From Rhea pennata (Eukaryota; Chordata; Aves; Rheiformes; Rheidae): a stretch of 64,000 nt of DNA. The stretch is taken from assembly GCF_028389875.1 (NCBI RefSeq), contig NC_084663.1:95469190-95533189 (forward strand). Reading direction: 5' to 3'. Positions 47,901 through 61,191 of this stretch are shown here, in pieces. Each line of letters begins with the position of its first letter. Within the stretch, counting starts at the first letter, position 1. The notes under the pieces are model-generated. The model searched no databases. It saw only the letters and a list, made by a program, of their open reading frames with translations, and was not told the DNA's origin. The position numbers were made by a program, and so were the translations under genes.

Positions 47901-48131
47901 TGTCACATCCCTAAAAGCATATTAAACAGGACTTTATAAGAGCTTGCTGTGTGAACTGAAGCTTGGTTCCAAAGGATCAATGGCCCCTTGTTAGGACAGA
48001 CAATTTTAGCAGGGAAAACTGACAAGGCTCTGAAAATACAGGCAGACTGAAAACAGAGGTCACAGAACTGTAAACTTATTGATTGTTGGTTACTGGTCAC
48101 TGAAATGTGCAATCTTCAGAGCCAGAAAAGG

Positions 48132-48157
48132 AAAAAAAAAAAAAAAAAAAAAAAAAA
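48132..48157. repeat. Poly(A) tract, A26
   Basis: Twenty-six uninterrupted A, with no retrogene features upstream. Confidence 0.92.
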
Positions 48158-49113
48158 CCCACTTTTTAAATGCTGCTCCTATGCAAAAAAGGAGGAAGGA
48201 TAAAAAACCCACAAGCAAACAAAAAACCAAACAGCTAAAGAACACCTTCAGGCATCTGCCATAGCCTGCCCAAGCAATCCCCCCTTTCACAGTCAAAGGC
48301 TCTGTACAGAGTGCAGTCCAGGGGGCAGAGGCCAAGAGCTAGGAACCTGGAGGCCTTAAAAAAGGACATCACCTTCAGTTGGGGGTGGAGAAGGGGAGGG
48401 AAGGAAGGGAAGAGCAGAAAGAAACCAAAAGGAAGAGGACAGAACAGGGTGTAAAGGCGAGATAAAATAACGCTGGTGCAAGGGAAATGGGGCCACAGCA
48501 GAAACCTTTTGAAACATGTTTCCAAAGCAGAATGGGCAGCCATTAGCTAGCGAGATGGGAAAGGTCAGAGAACTCCTTCCAGCTGACAGATGACTGCAGG
48601 AAGATGACCCTGTGCGCAGTCCCACATGTACACATGCAAGAGTGGCAACAAGAGAACCAAAGCAGTGAATACTGAAATAGAAAACACTGCAGCGGAGCAG
48701 ATAACTGCACTTCTAGAGGCCAGCTCCAAAGAAAAGCCAGTTGTTAGAGCAAGCCGGTATAACTCAAAGAATAGATGCTACTAGCAACTAGCCTCAGCCA
48801 ACTTCCAAAACATCACCCAAATACAGGCATTTAACTGTGCAAATGAAAATATCTGAACCACTTAAGATGTTTTCCTCCTTTCTCCTTCTCAGTTAAAGAC
48901 TAAAAGACAAGCTCAGTTTCAGAGAACAGTCTTTAATATTCTTCAGTAGCATAATTCATTAAGTTAATAGGTTCCTGGCTGAACATATGAATGGAAAGTT
49001 GTAATTACTCAAATTATTTTTTAAAAAAAATCTAAAAGAGGCAACAACAAAATCTGAAGAGAAATTCATTCAATTATTTAGGGAGCTTCTGTAACAATTT
49101 TGTTTTTTCAATA

Positions 49114-49150
49114 GTACAAGTAAGTACTTGTACAAGAACAAGTAAGTACT
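49114..49150. repeat. Short palindrome with overlapping 13-bp direct repeat
   Basis: GTACAAGTA, two bases, TACTTGTAC forms a 9-bp-arm palindrome at 49114-49133. The 13-mer acaagtaagtact at 49116-49128 recurs at 49138-49150. Probably a local duplication. Confidence 0.75.
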
Positions 49151-52100
49151 ACTAGAATTTCTTCAGATTAGGGCAGCATCTCACACTGTGACAAAGGGAA
49201 GCAGATATTGCTGAATAATACTGATCTACTCTCACTTAAAGCTCGTAAGATTTTTTTGCCTCGAGAACTCAGCAATCTACACACTCTCTTAGGTAGAATA
49301 TGTAGTTAACCAATAGCCAGTGCAAACACAATTGAACTCATATCTTATCAACAAACTTCTCTACCCTAGAAATTACAGACTGCTGAGGAAAATGGTTATC
49401 TATCAGGTTCTGGCTTTGGGGAACAGCTAAAGTGAATACATAGATTTATGGATTCTTCTTGACTAGTAATAGTTGCATGAAAAATGAGGGAGAACCAGGA
49501 CTCATGGACAAAGAGAAGAGGTAAGAAAGACCATATGAAAGCTCCCAGTAACTTTCTTTTCCCAGAATATATTACATCTCTTCTGGTTGCACACACTAAG
49601 TTTCTGAAATCATAAATTAAAAATATGACCAGCAATAACAGACAGGCTGTAGGCTACATATACACAGGAGAACTAGAAGCAGTGTTCTGCCATCTATTTG
49701 AACAACCCAGATTTAAAGAAGATTAATGCTCTTCTGAGGGTCTGAGCATGTCCTCATATGACAGATCTGTCTCTGGGTGTGACAAATATCGTTTTACTTA
49801 TGGCATTACAAATAGGATACATAAAAACAACCAATACTAGCACAACTCCTCTTCCATTCAGACTAACCACCAAGATCAAATTGGCTTTATGAGAACTTTT
49901 AACAGTATTCAACATCAAATTAAGAAAATTTCATGCTAGTGACTCCACCTTTTACCTCCCCAAGATGCATGATTGTTTGGATCCTGGAAATCCACTCTTT
50001 GGATTAGAAGACCCTTCTCAGAAAAAGGCAGATCGAAGAGTCAGGGTATAAAATCCCCTCCTCCAAATTCTGCCCTCTCCACCCTCCCCTGCAAAAAAAA
50101 AACAAAAATATTTTACAGGACATAAGTGCCATTCACAAACTAGGCAAGAGGCAGACCTCACAGCAATCCAATAAAAACAGAAAGCAGGAAATGACAACAG
50201 TATGTTATAAAGAGATTTCAAATGGAAAATAATCTCTGTTCACTTTTATTTAAACACGATTCTTAAACAGAAAAAAAAAAACAGCAACAACAAAAAACTT
50301 CACCTCTCCTCAGCTGTAGCAGGGGAGCAAAATAATACTGTCAAAGTAGAGGAAAAAAATATTGTCAAAATGATTTTTAGGAACTTACCATTAAACCAAT
50401 TCTGCATCTGGCAAAAACTGCCATATGAATAGGATTTTGTAGCATGTTCAGAGCCCTCTGACATAAAAGCTAAAAGTGGCATGGTAGTATCCTTACAAAA
50501 TATACTCAAAAACATCCTTAGAGATTAACTGAGTACATTACTTTGTGGATAAAGTTTGTACACTAGAAGTGGTATTTTATACAATAAATTTCCAAGTAAA
50601 TAATCCTTGCTAATAAGCCAGCTATGACTGTTCTATAATATATGCTTGCAATCCATGCATTAACCAAACTGCTTCTCATGTACAAGGCAGTTGATATCTG
50701 CAACAAAATGTAACCTGTAGCTCCTGATTCTTTCTTAACATCTGGCAAGCAGATGCTAAGTTCAAAGATGAATGCAGACAAGAAACTAGTGCAAGTTATT
50801 TCACACTGAGACAGATCTATTTTAATAAAGCATCCATTACTGAGAAGTCTGGAGACTTTTTCAATCTGACACCAGGAAAAAAGACCCAAAAGACAAGTTC
50901 TCAAAGGATGCCAAAGCTGTAAAATAGAGTAAGCTATGGCAGGCAGAGTGAAGCTAGCTGTGGTTCACATCCATAACATTTTAAAAGGAAAGGAATTATC
51001 AAAGACCTATGGCCATAAAAGAGAAAAAAATATTCTAAATTACTGCAAGGTCCCTAGAGCTTTTGGTTATTAAGCTCAAAACAGTATCTGCAAAGAATAC
51101 TTACTCATGCTACAAATATCCACTGCATTGTTCCTCACCAGATGTAACAATATACATTCAGTCTAAACAGATGAATCAGTATCAGCTTTTATTTCAGAAC
51201 ATCTAAGCCCAAAAAGGTCTATGTAATAGATTTGTTATTAACAAATAATGTTTATGAACATGACAGATGACCTTACTAGAGTGCAAAGCACTGTCCAAAA
51301 AGGAAAAAACTCAGAACTGAAACATGAAAAAACAAAGTCAGAGGCCTCACTCTGAAGAACAATCAAGTATAAAGAAAAAAATAGGGGATAGGCTAGACTA
51401 GTCTCTACAGAAATGTATACTGATAAAAACTGAGGATCTCACAAGGTTCAGACTGATAAACAATACCAATGTGAAACTCAACATCATACCAGAATGAATA
51501 GCCTATACTGTTTGCAAATAAGGAAGATAGCAGACTCATCCACCCCTCTCTTTTAAATTAAAGAAAAAAATCTAACAAGTCAAACAGCAAACCAGCTCAG
51601 CAGGAATTCCTTGGGAAAAATTTATCAGCCCTTTCTTTTACATAAGAGTCCACTATGCATTAACACTCAAGACAGCTGGTAAAATTGGATACCAACAATT
51701 ATCATCTTAACTTCGGAACTACAAATGTACCACCCTTATCATACACGTGTTACATGTGTTTTGCATTATGTGATCTATAAGAAGGAATAAGACTTTTTAG
51801 AAGACTTGACTGGTCACAAAAATATATTTAGATTTCTTCTAAAATATAATCTTATCTCAGGGTTTCCTGTTTTATTAATCTCCCAAATTAAAAAAAATGA
51901 GGGATTATTATTAATATTCCCTCTAGTAGAAAAATAAAAGATTGAATATCAATATATTATATCAATTCATTACAATATAGTATGATGTATGTAAAAAAAT
52001 AATAGGTTGCAGATGTATGAAGATTACAATTTTAGAGTAATCATTAAACGGATTTGCCCTAGCCATCTCCAACCTAAAAGCATTCTTCCAAAAAAATACT

Positions 52101-53026
52101 ATTTTGACTTAACCATAAATAAATGAAGCTCATATTTGCCTAAAATCACAAATAAATCAGTTTTATGTAGCAAGCATCTTAATTCCCACTGATGTGGATC
52201 TAAAACAAAGACAAAGCCTACACATTGCAAATGATTAAAGATTTTAAAAATTCTAAGCTGGATGTTTAAGCTATACGGCTATCTCATCTGTTAAGGCAAC
52301 ATCTCATCCTGAAAGTTACCAAAAAAACCTTTTAATCAGACTGAAACACTGGAATAGCATTATATTTACATAAAATGTCCATAAAATTCTTTTTTTTATA
52401 ATGTCAATTGCCCATTTTTCTAATGTCAATAACAGTACTGCCTATTTCTAATGCAAAATGTTAGTCAGAAAAAATGATCAAGTAATAAGAAAATCTGGCA
52501 CTAATTCTAAAAATACATTAGCAGAGAAGCAGTGCTGTGGTTTCTGCTTTTTAACAATCAAACAATCTTTATTTGTCTGTGGTACAATTCATTCAAAAAT
52601 TCATCCAAAAATTGACAGTTCTTCAATAAACCTGGGGGAAAAAAACCCAAAAAACAAAACCAGAAACACTGCTTCCAACTCTCAGAATGTTTACTACTCC
52701 CAGACATTCCATTCTTTAATTCACTGAACTAAACATTTACACAAACTATATTCTTTTCTCTACCACCCTTGTAACACATGCCTTTGAGGAGGAGGTAAAA
52801 TTTTGCTTATGTGAAGAAACCCTTTTAGAAATTCAAAATGGTAGGTTGATGTATATAGTCTTTCAGTAGCTTTCAAGATATAAAATGCAGGATTGCAGTC
52901 CTTCCAAAACTGAGACACCAGCTAAAACATAACTGTTAAAATAACTGTTTATAAAATAAACTTTTATGGAACATGTTTATTAAAGGACATTATAGGTCTA
53001 CACCAAAATGACAAATCACATGCTCA

Positions 53027-53108
53027 AGGTGACCCTGCTGAGCAGGGAGGTTGGACTAGATGATCTCCAGAGGTCCGTTCCAACCTTTCTGATCCTATGA
53101 TTCTATGA
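53027..53108 (+). mobile_element. CR1 3' terminal fragment
   Basis: About 80 bp of the young-type CR1 3' end: gaccctgctgagcagggagg, tggactagatgatctccaga, then gatcctatgattctatga, the 3' terminal ATTCTATG-type units. Strongly 5'-truncated insertion, no coding sequence. Confidence 0.93.
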
Positions 53109-54313
53109 CCTGCTGCTTAAGTCTAAAGACTAACCACAGTGGGTACCTAACAGCTCTCTGATACTCACCTCAACGTCTTTAGAGAGGAAGGGGGAAGAAC
53201 AATGTATTGTCTTCTCAGCTCATGACTGATACTCATTTGCTCAGCAGCATTGTTACTACATACGATATCCTGATTAAAAAGGGAGAAAGAAGATGGCCTT
53301 ATCATCTGTCATCACATTCTTCCAAGCTTGGGAACTCAGCTCACCTCTAACACTTCTAAATTTAAATTCATTTAGTTTACTATATAAACTAATTATTTCA
53401 CTTTTTATACATGAATACACACAGTAGTCTAATAGTTCTTCAACATACAATTATCCAAGTTTGTTGACAAAGTCCATATACTCTATTTTTATTATTATAT
53501 TTATTAATTATTCTTATTTTCCTATATTAAAAATTTCATTCATTTAATATTTTGATTCTCAACATCCTGTCCAAAAATAAGCAAAAGTGAAGTATTTAAA
53601 CACTTCTTTTTTGGGGGGGGTGCAAGGAAGGAGAGAGAAAGGGAGACACAGTGGAGGGCAATTCATACAGATATAGTTCTATCACAAACATTTAAAAAAA
53701 ACAAAATAAATTAATTAATTCAGAATTAAAATAATTCTCAGATTACAGAAATTCTACGTTTTGATTACTTTATACCATGTAGCACTGTCAGATTACTGGT
53801 GGAGAAATGATCAACAGGGTACATGGATTTGCTCTTATTTTCATTAATATTTTTTTTTTTTTGAATATGATACTTGTAAGAAGATACAACAAAGAAGCCG
53901 TAAGAATGAACACACCACTAGTAATGAGCTCTTTCCGAATGTCTCATCATAGCAATACCTGTTCTAGAGGTGATGCAAGTTTAATGCCCAGACCAACCAG
54001 TTCTTGGTTTCTTAGCCAAGCTACCAGCAAAGATGTCAGCACCAACAGTAGTAGTTGTTTATGCAGTTTGAAAAACTGCCGACCAGGAGCTAACAAATGC
54101 AAACAGACATTACACAGGCTATAAAACAACCATCAGTAGGCAGTTTTAGACACAAACTTTTATTTGCATAGAATTACATATATTTCAAGAGCCATTACAG
54201 GGCTGATAGGGATTTCAACACTCAAATGTGTAGTAAGGCAAACACTATATTTTATGAAAGTTCACCAGATTGAAGCCACTAAAATGAGGAGATTAGAGAT
54301 CCTCCTTTTATAG

Positions 54314-54445
54314 CTATTAATTGGAGAATACATCAATTTGTGCATAATTAATGGACTCTCAGTACAGATTAATCACATCTCATTTGCTCTCATAAAAGAG
54401 ACATAATTAACAATATATTAATTATGGATTAAATTATTTTAATAC
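54314..54445. promoter_or_regulatory. AT-rich cluster of homeodomain/POU-like sites
   Basis: Within about 130 bp there are TTAATTGG, GCATAATTAAT (54342-54352), GATTAATC, ATAATTAAC and TTAATTATGG. GCATAATTAAT matches the reported Brn-3 (POU4F) type recognition sequence. AT-rich DNA produces TAATTA cores by chance, so regulatory function is only a hypothesis. Confidence 0.2.
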
Positions 54446-57400
54446 TGTCTCAAAAAGAGAATGCATAAATATTTGTGCACAAACAACAACCCATTTTTTA
54501 CACACCAAAGCAGAAAAGAGAAAATAATTTCCACGTTAGCCTGTAGAAAACTGTAAGTCTATCCAAAGGTTAAATTCATTAAGTGCTTAAGAATCAAGAT
54601 GTTTTGGCCTCTGCTGGCAAAAGATGGCATCAGAGGAGTTAACTGGGACAACTGCATCCAGGGAGTAAACTAGCTACTACAAAGATAGCGCAGAAAAGAA
54701 CAAGCGATGTTAGAAGTAGAGGGAGAGGAAGCTAATAATTAGTTAATGAGCCAACAAGTCTCAGTCAGACATTCCATTCTGGGCAGATCTCTCTGCTTTC
54801 TTGAAGGCTGCAACTTACTTCTTCAGGACATTTTTCTAGCAGTTGTGTGTTGAGAGAACAAAGCTTAGAACGGTGGGAAGCGGCCATCAAGGACTGGAAC
54901 CCAGAGTCTCTCCCAAACAAAACAAGACCTTTACATTATTTTAGGATAGCTTTTATTATCAAGGGATTATGTGCCTTTAAAACAAAGCTCAAAGACCTAC
55001 CGTAAATTTAAAATGAGGCAAAAACACACACAAAATTTTCTCTACTCGTAGCTTTGTCAGTATCTCATTCAGATGACAGCAATATACCACTCAGGTCTGT
55101 TCTAGACACTGTTTTGTTTGATTAAGAGAGAATCCAAGTGTGGGCACAGCTTACATTTGCAGTAAATTTATCCACCGATTATTAAATAATCAAGGAATGT
55201 GAAAAACCAAGTACCTTCCCACTGCAGTTTAAATTTTGCCCCAAACTTCATACATCATGCATAGGTGACAGGTATCAATGCTGTTAAGCTTTTGGTATCC
55301 ACATGCCTTTTGACAAAAGACAGAAGCTGGTAACTTCAGTTACTTTAATACACTAGAGTGTATTAAAGCTCTCATGAGGGTGCCTTTTTAACATGCAGGA
55401 ATTCTCAAATGCAAGAGAAAGCTCAGCAAAAGCATTAAGAAGAATCTCCTCTAGAGATGACTTGGCTTTTAACTATCTCATCAACAACTGGGACATGCCA
55501 AAGACATTGGATTAATTATCTGTACTATATTTGTAATAAAATAACTTCCCAGAGAACAGATGTTCTCTGTATTTGGCTCAGTCTTTCTGATCCAAATTAG
55601 CCACACTATGTGTAACAGATTCAAGCTGAAAGAGTTGTTAGAAGAGAAGCAAGCAAGGCCCTTATGCGTTTCTTACCTCTCCTCTAATTAACTGTTACAA
55701 CTTCTCCTTAGCATATCATAGCTAAACAAAACAAACAAACAAACAAAACCCACACTTTAAAAACCTTACCAGGCTAGCTGGGAGAGCTTTGTTTTCTCAG
55801 CAGCTTACAAAGGTAATTTTATCACCTCTACAAGGGAACAGCTTCAAAAAAGTTACAAAAGCAAACCTAAAATCAAAACATTACTAAGCAGTCATTGGAA
55901 AAACAGCAACTGACCCCCATCATCATACAACAGTACATCTCTGCATCAAAAGTTTGATATCTTACAGGTATGCCAGTATCTTGCACTTCTGTTGAAGTCC
56001 TTCTTGTAGGCACTATTTATCATTTAAGGATTCTGAAGTATTGTATTGAGATGGAAAAATCTAGTCAAGGTAGTCAGAGGGATCTTGCTGTGGTCTGTCA
56101 CTGTACAATTACTCCTGGAGAAAGCGTATTACATCATCTTAAGTGTAGCAACAGCTGCATTTGCACAATTGTTTCTGTGTTGCTTCAGTTAATGAAGTAA
56201 GATGACAAGAAAAGAAAAACCAAGATCAAATTTTCAAAGATTTCCATCAGTTGAATCAGTGCCGCTGGCTCTGCCTCAAAGTAGAGCGCCAAATGTAGAA
56301 AGTGTCCTAGACAGTACTGAAAACATAGCAATGCTGCCCTTACAAAACCTCCCTGTAAGACACGCTAGATCAACTCTTGGATTTTAGAATCATTTAAAAA
56401 CTCCTATAAACTATATTCAGTTCTTTAAATAAGTCTGTTATAACATAGTCTCATGAAATCTTTAAGGAAAGCATTCTGTGACCATATTCAGATGTTTCTA
56501 ATTGCCTTCACTGACCTTATCATAAAGCTCATAATAAACATCAGTAATCGCCTTTCAAATTTAATCCAATAAAGCATACCACTAGCCATCTTGAAACATC
56601 ATTGACTAGTTTTCACAGCTATACTTTGCAATGACACCTAGTAGTCTCAAAACTCTTGCTGATGAGTAAGGAAATAGACAAATAAACCAGTAACCTAAGC
56701 CTTATGCCACACCAGTCTCAAATATCACTGCATTTATGCCTAAATAAATGGGCTAGAGGGTGGACTCCTTCTGTTGCCTTCTGCTAGCATTTAAAATGGC
56801 TTTCTTGATCATGGCAGCAAGAGAAACTAAAAAAAGGCAAGGGTCTGAGAGCATTTAAAATATATGTTCATCTCAGATGGGCAAGAAAAAGAGATACAAA
56901 ACTCTGACAGTTACACAGCAAGTTCTTTTACCACATTGGATGGTGATTTTATGTTATAATTCTACTAAAAACTACTTAAAAAGGTGTTACATTGGAGGCC
57001 ATACTAGTTTCTCCCTTGTGCCAAAGTCACTACACCACATGAACACTCTTGCTTCCTACATCATAACAATTCTGAAGTTAGTTAAAAACATAAAGCTTCT
57101 AACATTTTTAAAGTACCCAAAAAGCCATTAAACTCATACTTGTTTGTTCTATTTTAAGCACGTGTCTGTAATTCCCAACTTATGTTTAAAAGTGTCCCAA
57201 AAAGAATTTTCAGGATATACTGGGAGAAGTCAGTTGATAAATTTGGAAAGCTCTTCCTAAGAAATTTGATTGGAAATTCTTTATTCTTCTGTGCAACTTA
57301 GACACAGTTGTGAGACTGTTTAAGGAGTAATTGCTTGGTCAAATTACAGTTTGGAGGAGGAGGGGAAGACAGCACAGAAAAGCAACACCCCCAACCATAG

Positions 57401-58353
57401 ATTACAGCTGAATTTGCAGCTATACATGACCCTGCAGAATTTCTAGCATTCACAAACGTTTAGAGTACACAAGACAGAGAGGAGCTTGAACAGATTTATA
57501 TCATACCAGTTCAAATTACCTGTCAGAAAGACTTGGAATAAGGTATTTCCGAAAAACAAACAAACAAAAATGCCTTGCATTTAGCTGGCAGAGACCACAG
57601 CTGACAGTAAATGATTATCCTTTGGAAACCCTGTGTACTGTCACGTATGCTAAGACATGTACTTCTTTTTAACAATTACTGACTGTGAAACAAACAATTT
57701 ATAGAGTATATAGATTTACAATGCAAAATCTGATGCATTTAGTAGCCTTAATAGCATAGGAAAGCAGACAGGCCACTTGCCACCATTAAACTGCAACCAC
57801 TCCTAAGACTAATTACATGCAAATAACTATGCAATTTTTCATTTCTGCCAATTATTTCTTTTTAAAAAATCTTTAGTACAAGTCCTTCAAACCATGTCCT
57901 ATTAAGAAGTGAAAAAACAAACTTATTCTAAACATTTTCACTATTCTCACTACCTTTTAAAAACACACCTAAAGCAAAGCTTTTTTTAATTCACACACAC
58001 AAAGCAGATGTGTCTTTGTTGATTAACTTGCCCTATACAGTGCATAGTCTCCTTGAAAGATACGTGGTTAGGACTAATATCAACATAATAATATAGATAA
58101 GTTTCTTGAGACCTGGGAAAGGCAGCCAGTCAGAGCTGTACCCCTGCATTCCACAGTCCAGTTTAATCAAAGTATTTTCGATTTTTCCTTGGGGACCCTT
58201 TCATTCTTAGAATTTTTTTTAAGCCAAGCAGCTACCAAACTGATAACAGTATTAGATTTCATCAGCTAGTTTAGAATACTGAAGTGAATGGTGGTTTCAG
58301 AGCATTCCTCTGAATGCAGTGCACATAGCATGTAAAGCAACACTTGCTTTGTT

Positions 58354-58391
58354 CACGCGCACACACATGCGCGCACATACACATGTGTATA
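58354..58391. repeat. 38-bp alternating purine/pyrimidine run (Z-DNA candidate)
   Basis: Every base from 58354 to 58391 alternates pyrimidine and purine, mixing CG, CA, TG and TA steps and including two CGCG cores. Such runs can flip to Z-DNA under negative supercoiling. It is also an ordinary kind of microsatellite. Confidence 0.85.
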
Positions 58392-61129
58392 AGGAGGGCT
58401 ACAAATTGAGACTTAACCTATAGTTCCGATATTCAGCACTCTAATCTGAGTTCAGGCTCCTGTCTTATCTTTTCAAACATGCATATGTGAGAATCAGTGT
58501 TTACAGTAAATTACCTTGTTCTTTGTTTCTGATATCTCAACAGGACAGTTACTAAGCAAAATAAAGATACAGGATAAAGATGTATAACGTAAGTAAGGAA
58601 ATTTAGATTAGATGAATTTTGTTGATCAAATTACTGCTAATCTCACAAGTAAAAAGATACCCAGTCTAGCCAGCATCTAGCTAGTCTCCTAGACTGCCTC
58701 TAAAAAGGACGAAAATAGACAGACATATGCAAATAATGATTCATCCCATCTTTTACACATGTCTCTTAGAATGAGCTGAAAGTAAGTAAGTAGCTTTTAT
58801 GTCTAAAATTAGGGAAGATAAATCCCACTAGGAATGATTATTCAATTCCCAAAACACAGAATATTGTGAATAGCTTATGACTATGAAGAATTCAGTGTTG
58901 AATTGCAAACCTTTATGTTACAGCAGGAATAAACAGGAATATGAGCCAGTTAACAGTTTCAGTTATGTTTTTCTCATGACAAAGGAGATAAGCAGCTGCA
59001 ATCATCCTGACTATCATTCATTTTAAGTTTAAAGATATATGAATGGAAGTAATAACATCTATCTAGTATAACTGACAACTCTTGAATCTTGGATAATTTG
59101 GTTTGCAGTAATACACTCAGAAAAATCATCATGCCCTCCATTAACAATCAAGATGCTGCTTCTCCAGCCTCTTGGTTCCCCGCACTACATATTCTGCCCC
59201 AGTGTATTAAAACTGTGCATACATTTCTATGCCTGTATTTTCATTTATTATATTAACTTTCAATTTTTTAAAAAATATTGCTTCACCAGCCATCAAACTG
59301 CTAACCATTGGATTTTTCATGTCTGCTTCATTAGCAGTGGGGTATCAGCTGCCTACATTTACCTAAGGTGACTTGCATTTTGTTTTTGGTATGAAACACA
59401 AAGTTAACCTACAACACGGGGGGGAAAGTAATGCTTAATTTTTCAGAATAAAAGCAGTAAAAGGTGAGTTTCTTATTTTGAAGTCAAATACTTACTAAGA
59501 GAAGAAAATTTACTAATTTATGAGTGAAAAAAATAAATGCTGTGGTTGGGGAGGAAGATGCAAGTGTAAATCAGGTATGTCAGTGATGCACATAGAACAC
59601 AGAGGCTGCAAACTGCCACTGAAGTGGACATAAGACAGAAAGAGAACAATGAGTAAACAACAATTAAAAAATTAAATACAAAAACTGTCAACTGAGAGAG
59701 CATCCTTTATGGAAGATTGATCAAACTTGACTATTAATACGCAAGATTAAATCTCTAGAGTCTCTTGTTAGCAGCAAAATAAAAAGGCCAGCCAACAGTC
59801 TAGCTATTAAAGATAAAGAAATAGCACAACATAATTACTCTTGACTTCTTATCCAATTAAAAAAAATTAATTTGCCTGGTATTTGATGAAAACTGTCTCA
59901 CTTCACAGTGTTTTCTGGAGCAGCAACCACATGTTCAGAGAGATTCATGCAAGATTAGAGATTCTAAATGCTATGCAATTGTTTAATTTTACAAATAACA
60001 GCATCTCTTTCCACCACAGTCATCCCAAGGCTGGTTGCCTTGTCATTGACAAGCTCATGTATAGCAATTTACCGTGACCTGAGATCAGAAGAACACATCA
60101 GGCTTGCTAAGTTTTGCATGACTTCAAACCAAGCACATACATGCACAAAGCACTCAACAAGATTCCCATCAGGTCAGAGAACCGTACTATGAACAGAACT
60201 TTAATTTAGTTTTAATCATCTTAGAGCCTTTAATGCTCCTCAGCACTGAGAATAAAGAGCTGTAGGAATAGTTCTTACGTCCTCCTCACTGGGAAAATAC
60301 ACACGTAGTAAATCTCAGGGACTTCATTCTTCTTACAGAAAAATGTGCTAAAAAATCAGCTGCAGAAATCAAAAGAATCAGTCTACCCTTCCTCTTCAGA
60401 GACAATCCTACAACAGCTAATTATCTTAAAGTAATCCTTACTTATGAAGCCCCAATACTATATTTCCTCCACCTGCACAGGAGTCTCGCATTAGTGTACA
60501 GCATTTATTTCAGTATAACTTTTAAAAATAGATTCAATCCCTTGGCAATAAGAACTCGCACAATATTCCTATTAAGGAAGTGACAACAATGGAAAAATAC
60601 AACTTCTACCTGAAACAAAGGAAAGCCCAACCCTCTTTTCCAGAGTCCATCTCTCTCTTCTCTGACACCCCAAATTAAAAGCTTCTTTCAAGGACAGTGA
60701 AAATAGAGTAATCTTAACCTGAGTTTGTGAGCAGTGTGGAACTGGATATTTTCCTTTCCTTAGAGAGGATCCAAAAATAAGAAAAACAAATTTTCAAGCT
60801 TCTCTATACAAACATTATATTTGCTAATATGTACCTGTTCCATTTCTCTTCTTCTTCTCTCATCAACCAACATGCTCTTGTGTCATTAGGCACTATACAG
60901 TTATTGAGCCCCAATAGAATATTAAAAGTACCAGAAGGCTGATACTGGGCCTGGAACACCAGACTCTTCCTGCACTTGAAATCCTGTGTCTGCATAGAAA
61001 ACCTCAGCCTGTGGGACAAAACAAGGCTAATAAAAGGCTGACAGTGAAAAGTTATTCAGAGGATAACTTCAAATGATAGGCTGTTTTCTGAGCAAACTGA
61101 CTAACTTCAAAGTTGGCCCTTTTTCAAAT

Positions 61130-61191
61130 GAGGGGTTGAATCAGAGAGCTTTACTAAGGACACTTCTAGACTAAATTTTTCTATGATTCAA
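61130..61191 (+). mobile_element. Possible old CR1 3' tail
   Basis: gaggggttgaatcagagagc ... cacttctagactaaattttt ... ctatgattcaa aligns loosely with the end of an old CR1 (GGTTGGAACTAGATGA..., then CCTTCCAACC..., then TTCTATGATTC). Diverged and short. Confidence 0.45.

Larger units (their letters stand above)
44992..53026. other. Non-coding AT-rich DNA, no gene recognised
   Basis: Eight kilobases without a recognisable gene or repeat family. Homopolymers: A19 at 47442-47460, A17 at 47790-47806, A26 at 48132-48157. A purine-rich, less AT-rich stretch lies at about 48240-48720. A small palindrome plus 13-bp direct repeat is at 49114-49150. ORFs up to 113 codons are not recognised. Confidence 0.5.
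53109..61129. other. Non-coding AT-rich DNA, no gene recognised
   Basis: Eight kilobases without a recognised gene. Contains an AT-rich homeodomain-type site cluster at 54314-54445, a CAAA run near 55727-55747 and a 38-bp alternating purine/pyrimidine run at 58354-58391. ORFs up to 105 codons (53807-54124; 55970-56200; 56202-56387) match nothing I know. Confidence 0.5.

Noticed and set aside
50563..50904. 113-codon minus-strand ORF as a gene
   Set aside because: No family resemblance, no splice or promoter context; length is within chance for AT-rich DNA of this size.
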